A program made the translations under genes and the position numbers. From the NCBI RefSeq assembly GCF_050947875.1, contig NC_134569.1, positions 208,124,127 through 208,188,126 of the forward strand: 64,000 bases of DNA. Reading direction: 5' to 3'. This DNA comes from Dermacentor variabilis. Its lineage: Eukaryota > Arthropoda > Arachnida > Ixodida > Ixodidae. A model generated the notes under the pieces. That model saw nothing but the letters and a program-made list of their open reading frames with translations, was not told the origin of the DNA and searched no databases. Positions 58,345 through 64,000 of the stretch are shown in pieces; the first letter of the stretch is position 1, and every line of letters starts with the position of its first letter.

Positions 58345-60598
58345 GCGAAACAGCGTTCATCATGTCCATCGAGAATGGCATTTCAGACCACAAAGCGCTT
58401 ATTCTAACCTGTCCCATTTCAACGACGCGAAAACGCAAAAAACCACAACCTATATACTTTAAAGATTACACACGCGCAAATGATCCAGCTGTACTAGGTT
58501 TCCTAGAATTCCAGTTTCATTCATTCAATGAACTAACAAATGTGCAAGAACTCTGGACGCGTTTTAGAAATATTGTTAAGTACTCCGAAAACACCTTCAT
58601 TCCTAATAAAAAGAAACGCGTTAACCGAGAATACCCATGGGTAACACGTGAAATCATCCAACTAAAAATAAAAATAAAACGACGGTGGAAAAAGGGAACC
58701 ACGTGCACGTCAGACGACCTTATCGGTACATTCAAACAAAAGATATCGGAAGCAAAAGCCCGATTCTTCGACACTACATTACCTTCGTTTATGGCACATG
58801 AGCCTCACAAATTCTGGCGATATTTGTCAGATGAACGAGAAAAAATAACGCAAATCAAAATCTCGGATCATGTTATTCAGGATCCTGAACACATTGCAAA
58901 AGAGATGAATAACTTCTTTCAGACAGTTTTTACGAAACATGCTACAAATGCTGCTTTAACACCTTACGATGTCAAAATACCAATGGAAGAATTAACTGTA
59001 AGTGAAGAGGGCATACTGTCTCTATTGCATAAGCTCGATCTTAAGAAATCTATCGGCCCCGATCAAATTTCTAACTCATTCTTAAGTCGGTACGCAAGTT
59101 GGCCATCAAAGTATCTATTTAAAATATTCACTCTTTCTCTTCAAACATCAGTGCTACCAGACGATTGGCGCAAGGCTGCAATAATTCCAATACATAAATT
59201 GGGCTCGAAATTAGATTTAAATAACTACCGTCCAAGTCATTAACAAGCTCATGCTGCAAAATAATGGAACACGTAATATTTAAAGCCATAATAACTCACC
59301 TAGAAACAAACGAACTCCTATACAAACAACAACATGGTTTCAGACCAAGCCTGTCAACCATAACCCAACTAGCAGAGTTAACTCATGACATAGCTAACGT
59401 ACTTAATAATGATGGCCAATTAGATGCAGTTTTCTTAGACTTTTCTAAAGCGTTTGACGTAGTTCCTCACCAGGATTTAATCACAAAATTATCGGCTTTC
59501 GGTATTAGTAATAAAATAATATCTTGGATCAACAGTTTTCTAACCAATCGTAAACAGAGCGTTTCAATCGATAATAATCTTTCACAACCACTCGATGTCT
59601 ACTCCGGAGTACCTCAAGGATCAGTTTTGGCACCACTTTTGTTCTTGATGTACATAAACGACATCCAGTTTTGCGTGAAAAACTCAATTCAGATGCGCCT
59701 GTTTGCTGATGACTGTGTCGAGTACACAGTCGTACACAACCAAGAAGACCAGATAGAACTTCATAATTCACTTCAAACAATTCACTCTTGGTGCAACACT
59801 TGGGGCATGAAACTGAACACATCAAAAACACATTACATGTCTTTCACAAATAAGAAACTCCCGCTTAACTTTTCATATTCGATCGGAAGGTCAACAATCA
59901 ACAAAAGCAACCAGGTAAAATACCTAGGCATTAAACTCACGCCTAACCTTAATTGGGAGCCTCATATTTCGACCATGTGTCAAAAAGCCATAGGCAAACT
60001 GTCCTTTTTAAAAAGGAGACTGCGCGCTGCACCACCACACCTCAAACTAAATGCGTACAAAACACTAATAAGACCATGCCTAGAATACGCTGATCTTATC
60101 TGAGCCCTCATCAAAAATGCCTTATAAATAAAATAGAACGCATACAAAAATTAGCAATTAGGTTTGTATATTCGGACTACAAAAGGCAGTCCAGTGTCTC
60201 GGGTCTGCTAGCAAGGGCTAACCTAAAGCCCCTCTCGCAGAGAAGAGCAATTTCGCGACTAAAATTCATCTATCAATTATACCATGGTCATTTCCAAATA
60301 GCACGTTCTCATTACCTGCAAGATCCTCCAAAACGTTCAACCAGACTTAATCACTCCAAAACAATCTATCTTCCCACAAGTAGTGTTAATGTTCACAAGC
60401 ATTCCCTTTTTCCGTCGGCCATTTCCCAGTGGAACAAGTTAACTAACGATATTGTGTGTTGCAATAACATCGACTCTTTTATTAACTGCATTCAGTGTAT
60501 TGACTTGTAATTATTATTTTTTTATTGCATCTATGTACCACTCCTGCACGGGCCGTGAAGGGCCTGCAGTATATTCAAATAAAAAAAAAAATCATCAG
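58345..60598 (+). pseudogene. CR1/L2-like LINE, 5'-truncated, nearly readable
   Basis: Begins in the end of the endonuclease (NGISDHKALIL) and continues open to 59240 with IGPDQISNSFL and WRKAAIIPIHKLGSK. A frameshift at about 59238 leads to the RT core (59264-60103): QHGFRPSLSTITQL, AVFLDFSKAFDVV, GVPQGSVLAPLLFLMYIND, RLFADDCVEY, VKYLGIKLTPNLNWE. A TGA at 60103 and a frame change precede a readable C-terminus to 60508 (IERIQKLAIRFVYSDY, HKHSLFPSAISQWNKL). The catalytic residues are intact. There is no RNase H or finger. The 3' end has AATAAA and a short A-run at about 60580-60590. It is the same family as the relic at 23490-25260, and younger. Confidence 0.9.
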
Positions 60599-61429
60599 AC
60601 CCTGCAATAACCGGTGAAACCATAAACAATATGACTGTCACCCGTTACCTCGTCTGGCTTTTCCGTAGTTGTACAGCACTTTTCGTGCGAAATTGGCAAC
60701 TGGAAAGCGGTGTCGCAAAGAGTTGAGAAATTAAGCGATCTACTAAGGGAGAGAGCCAAGGCAACAGCCTAACAGAAGGAAAAGCAGAAATTAACAAATT
60801 GAACTGTTGTTTGTGAATATATTTATGGATCAACATCTCTTTATTTAAAAAGGAAGTAGAGAAAAGGCCGCCGGAAGTGGAGAATAATTCCGTGTGTTTT
60901 GAATCACGCTTCTAGTTATCAGTGGAGCCGCCTGACGTAGCTACTTCTCTGCTGTGCTAATGTGAGTGTTTTTCTAACCTTCCGCGGTGGGCGCAGTACG
61001 TCTAGAACCGCATCGTCCTGCGCTCTACGCGGTTGTACGGGAATGGTGACCATGCATCGTTACGCAACTTCCCAAATAGCATCACGGGTGGGCTTTGGCA
61101 CTTAAATTGGTAGAGCAGTAAACGAGGGATCCAAAAGAACTGTGATTGTTCCGCAAACATATATATTTCTCTATAATTCTTCCAGGGCGAATTTTAAAAA
61201 AGGCTACTAGAAATCATTATTTTTTTTTACTTTCGCTTGTTTACTTGTTCTTGGCAGCGTTCTTCCTGCGCTTTTGTCATGATCGAGTCCATTTGATGTG
61301 GTTCCTTGTTTGCCATGTAAAGGAGTGGTGTATCTCACAGGCGTACCTGTGCGGTACACCTTATTTCAATTCTGTTTTGCAGGTTTACGCGTCTTTATGT
61401 CGATTGGTGGGCATTATTTACATTTGTAC
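60599..61429. other. No recognisable gene
   Basis: No supported feature. Confidence 0.55.
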
Positions 61430-61510
61430 TAGTAAAGCTACCTCCCCCCCCCCCCATTTGCATAGGAAGAGTTACCTTGGGTTGCCCCCCCCCCCCCAGA
61501 AGAAATACTG
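61430..61510. repeat. Paired poly-C runs, probable non-autonomous element remnant
   Basis: Two C13-C14 runs (61444 and 61486) close to 'gcacgtgcctg' adjoin the left end of the gypsy integrase remnant. Confidence 0.4.
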
Positions 61511-62067
61511 TGCACGTGCCTGCGTGCGAGCTGTCCAGCTTCTTCAGCGCGTTGTGTAAACGCATCTGCATCCGTGTCAGCGCCATCGCATTCGTGTGGG
61601 AGCATTGCATCCAACATCGTCCGTACTGAATTCTCGTCCGTGAACAAGGCTGAACGGAGTCATCGGTGTTGCTTCTTGCTTAGCAGTGCTGTACGCAAAA
61701 GTTGTATAATGCAAGATCTCGTGCCAATTTTTGTGTTCGACATCCACATACACGGAAAGCATGTCTTGAAGAGCTTTGTTTAGGCGCTCTGTGGGTCCGT
61801 TAGTTTGTGGATGGTAGGCTGTTGTTTTGCGGTGAGTCGTTCCACTGAACATCAGGACATTATCTAAAGCGCTGCCCTGAATGCGATTCCTTTGTCTGTG
61901 ATTACGATGGCTTGTGCGCCATGTCTCAACACAATATTATCTATGAAAAATCGCGCCACCTCTGCTACTGTACCTCTCGAGAGAGCCTTTGTTTCGGCGT
62001 AGCGAGTCAGATAATCAGTCGCGACAGTAACTCTGCGGTCTCCTGCACTAGACGCGGGAAGTGGACT
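61511..62067 (-). pseudogene. Ty3/gypsy integrase fragment
   Basis: On the minus strand the right-hand part reads VATDYLTRYAETKALSRG and AIVITDKGIAFRAAL. After a frameshift at about 61867 the rest reads THRKTTAYHPQTNGPTERLN, WHEILHYTTFAYSTA and MTPFSLVHGREF, then a tail with AEEAGQLARRHV. The D, D and E of the integrase core (TDYLTRY, TDKG, TERLN) are all present. Reverse transcriptase and LTRs are not in the window. The fragment is cut exactly at 62067/62068 by the terminus of a hAT element, so the remainder may lie beyond the right edge. Confidence 0.85.
62060..62067 (+). repeat. Presumed 8-bp target-site duplication of the hAT element
   Basis: AGTGGACT directly precedes the CAGAGCC terminus. 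The second copy would be outside the window. Confidence 0.4.
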
Positions 62068-64000
62068 CAGAGCCGGATTAAGAAAAATGGGGGCCCTGGG
62101 CTAATGCAAATGCAGGCCCCCTTTCCTTATACTGACCCTTCCCCCTCCCCTGTCGCCTGCTACGCTACTGGAAATATGCCATGTTTTATTTTAATTCCAC
62201 CAAATTAAAGAGAACGAAGTGCGATCAATGGGATATTATTACTGCTTTATTATAAGGAAAACAACAAAACTTGCTTGAAACGCGTGCTGTTATAAACACT
62301 AACACATATGTTCACATTGTGATTAATTTGCATTCTGTTTTCAGCAAAAGCTAGGCTTTAAGGAAAAGTTTAGTGCACTCATGACGAACAAGAACGTAGA
62401 AAAGACAACACAGCTCAGATGTCGATCCTTCTGAAGCTAGGCTTTGTTTGCATCACTAAGTTTAATCCCGTGACAAGACGCATGGTTGTATCCAAAACAT
62501 TCTTTATTAAAATTCAAGCACCAGACTGCAGTAATCGTTATACACGTTACTCTATAAGTATGCTAGATATATACAATACTTATGGAAATACAAACACCAT
62601 AAAATGCACTAGAATATAGATGAAAATTACCAACTGTAATTACAAAGCATTATTTGAAAATATTTTCGTTAAGGGTAAGACAAGCAAGGACGGCACCAAA
62701 TAAACGTGGCACTATCAAAAACAACAAAAATACAGTTCTTTATAAGCACGCTAAATACCACAAGAAGAACAAACAAGAGACGAACAACGAAGATTTGCAT
62801 ATCTTGAATTACACTGCTCAGCGTTTCATTGGCAACGTGGAGGCTGGGAGGCAACACAACGAACTTATTGGAACTATTCATGTATAGTGCAAACAGTCCT
62901 CTTTTAAAATGGCATCTTTCGTGCCTTCGCTTTGGTGAAATCATATATAGTCTGTTCGAAGGATAGATCGCGGAGGAGGTCACTTTCAATGGACATGATA
63001 GCAAGCGAGTTCACCTTGTCATCAAGGAGGCTCGAACGAAGGCGATTTTTGTATCAGCGACAACTTGGGAAACGATCGTTCGGTCTCACAGTTTGCCACG
63101 TGTTTGCTTAAGTACATTCGCAAATCAATAGAAAGGTTCGGAAACACATCAATAAGCTTTCTTTCGTGCAGCAACTTCATTATTCCCAGATGACTTGTGT
63201 CCTGGCACACAGAGTGGTGCAGAAAGTTCGCAAACTGAACGATTTCAGCCGAAAATGCTGGCTGCAAATCATTTTTGTAGCTTTTCACCAACTTCTCGGC
63301 CTTCTGTGCCAGAGAGGCCTCACTCCGAACTTCTGTCAGCAATTTTAAGAATCCGAACCCTTCGCAGAGTTCAGTGTAGGCAGCCTTTCGCACTCGAAAA
63401 GCAGAGCCTAGACTGTCACGTACAACATTGTAGGTCTATACGATAAACTTTTTTCTACCGTGTAGAGCACTATCGCTTTTTCCGTCCGGGTCCTTACTCA
63501 AAACGATGCGTTTGTCCTCATCCTGATAACATTGATTGCTACATAGCGTGTGTGCTCTCTCTTCGAAGGTATCAAAGACAGGTCGCAAAGAATTAACAAA
63601 GCCTTCTAGAGAGCTCAGCAGTTCTACAGCAGTTGAAATGTCTAGGCCTGGTTTCTGAAGTGCTACGCTCGTTTTGTCAAAGTGCTCCAAGATTTCACTC
63701 CAGAAAATCGCCATGAATGCAGTCTCTAGTTTTGCCATTTCCTTAAAGAGGGAGTGCGCTTCGTTCCTAGTGTCACCGTTTTCTTCCTCGTTCTTTGATA
63801 TAGCTTCAAGGCAACACAAGACTGCATTGAAATTTTTCAGAACGGCCTTACAGGATTCAGCGTGTCTTGGCCACCTCAGAGAGACTTTTCAAAACAAGCG
63901 GCTGGCCAGTTCCGCCCATGCTGTCCAAAAGATACCTCCATCACTTAGGTGAGGCAGCAAAGAACACATGCAGTCTCTGAATTACAGTGAAAAATTTGAC
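62068..64000 (-). mobile_element. hAT transposon (left end; continues past the window)
   Basis: The terminus CAGAGCCGGATTAAG with 'gggggccctgggcta' behind it has the CAG.G start of hAT ends and, as I remember, the specific GCCGGATTAAG..GGGCCC form of a widespread ZMYM1-like hAT group. It interrupts gypsy coding sequence. The transposase lies on the minus strand inside. The region 62105-62903 is non-coding. Confidence 0.75.
62904..64000 (-). pseudogene. hAT transposase (ZMYM1/DUF4371-like), partial and disrupted
   Basis: From the right edge on the minus strand: FFTVIQRLHVFFAASPK, then LVLKSLSEVAKTR with an altered 'TRW' position and stops. An open stretch at 63819-63436 (EAHSLFKEMAKLETAFMAIF, then LDISTAVELLSSLEGFV) ends in an in-frame TAG. 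Then come VRKAAYTELCEGFGFL and the hATC dimerisation block (VFPNLSIDLRMYLSKHVANC, ETERSFPKLSLI). A frameshift near 63040 shifts into LRSSLLDDKVNSLAIMSIE and FTKAKARK, ending at TAA 62904. The domain order and the hATC 'NCE.ERSFSKL' block are diagnostic. It is inactive because of the nonsense codon and frameshifts. Confidence 0.85.

Overview
This window reads as nuclear DNA of a large, repeat-rich arthropod genome, most likely a hard (metastriate) tick. That assignment rests on remembered family resemblance (a tRNA-derived SINE with an ATT tail, I-group LINEs with RNase H, an M13 peptidase homologue, (CATC)n and (CAT)n tailed repeats), not on a search. There are no prokaryotic features: genes are split by GT-AG introns, no operons are visible, and most coding sequence belongs to mobile elements in different states of decay. 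The one element that looks whole is at the left edge: an I-group LINE on the minus strand with an intact ORF1 (4981-3176) and an ORF2 that stays open from 3189 to base 1, overlapping ORF1 by 14 nt.

Layout. 1-5.1 kb: intact LINE. 5.4-10.9 kb: two 5'-truncated relatives (5405-6598, 9656-10890) around an RTE-type 3' end (7033-7430) and a non-coding repeat (8285-8905). 11.3-13.35 kb: a large minus-strand exon coding a type II membrane M13 (neprilysin) homologue whose zinc/catalytic motifs are gone. 13.4-31 kb: sparse DNA with a tRNA-like sequence, a Mutator-like transposase relic, long microsatellites, a decayed CR1/L2-like LINE, a tRNA-derived SINE and a solo LTR. 31.3-33.4 kb: two candidate minus-strand coding exons, the outer one behind a TATA-like promoter; they could be the 5' end of the M13 gene. 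35.7-36.9 kb: an EnSpm/CACTA transposase relic. 37.6-43.65 kb: a candidate plus-strand host gene of four phase-compatible exons, with a LINE (40960-43412) inserted at the 3' splice site of its fourth exon. 44-45.9 kb: a decayed Penelope-like element split by (AAT)n. 48.2-48.5 kb: a GC-rich exon resembling the C-terminus of another M13 protein. 50.5-50.9 kb: a foldback element. 52.75-57.4 kb: a second long I-group LINE copy, broken by a 722-bp TTAA-flanked foldback insertion and point damage. 58.3-60.6 kb: a CR1/L2-like LINE. 61.5-64 kb: a Ty3/gypsy integrase remnant interrupted by a hAT element that continues past the right edge.

The strongest leads are the intact LINE, the precise TTAA foldback insertion into the second copy, the LINE that landed in a splice acceptor, the candidate four-exon gene itself, and the catalytically dead M13 homologue. 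No CRISPR array, rRNA gene or convincing functional tRNA gene was seen. Splice sites, promoters and repeat boundaries were read by eye without alignment, so gene models are hypotheses.
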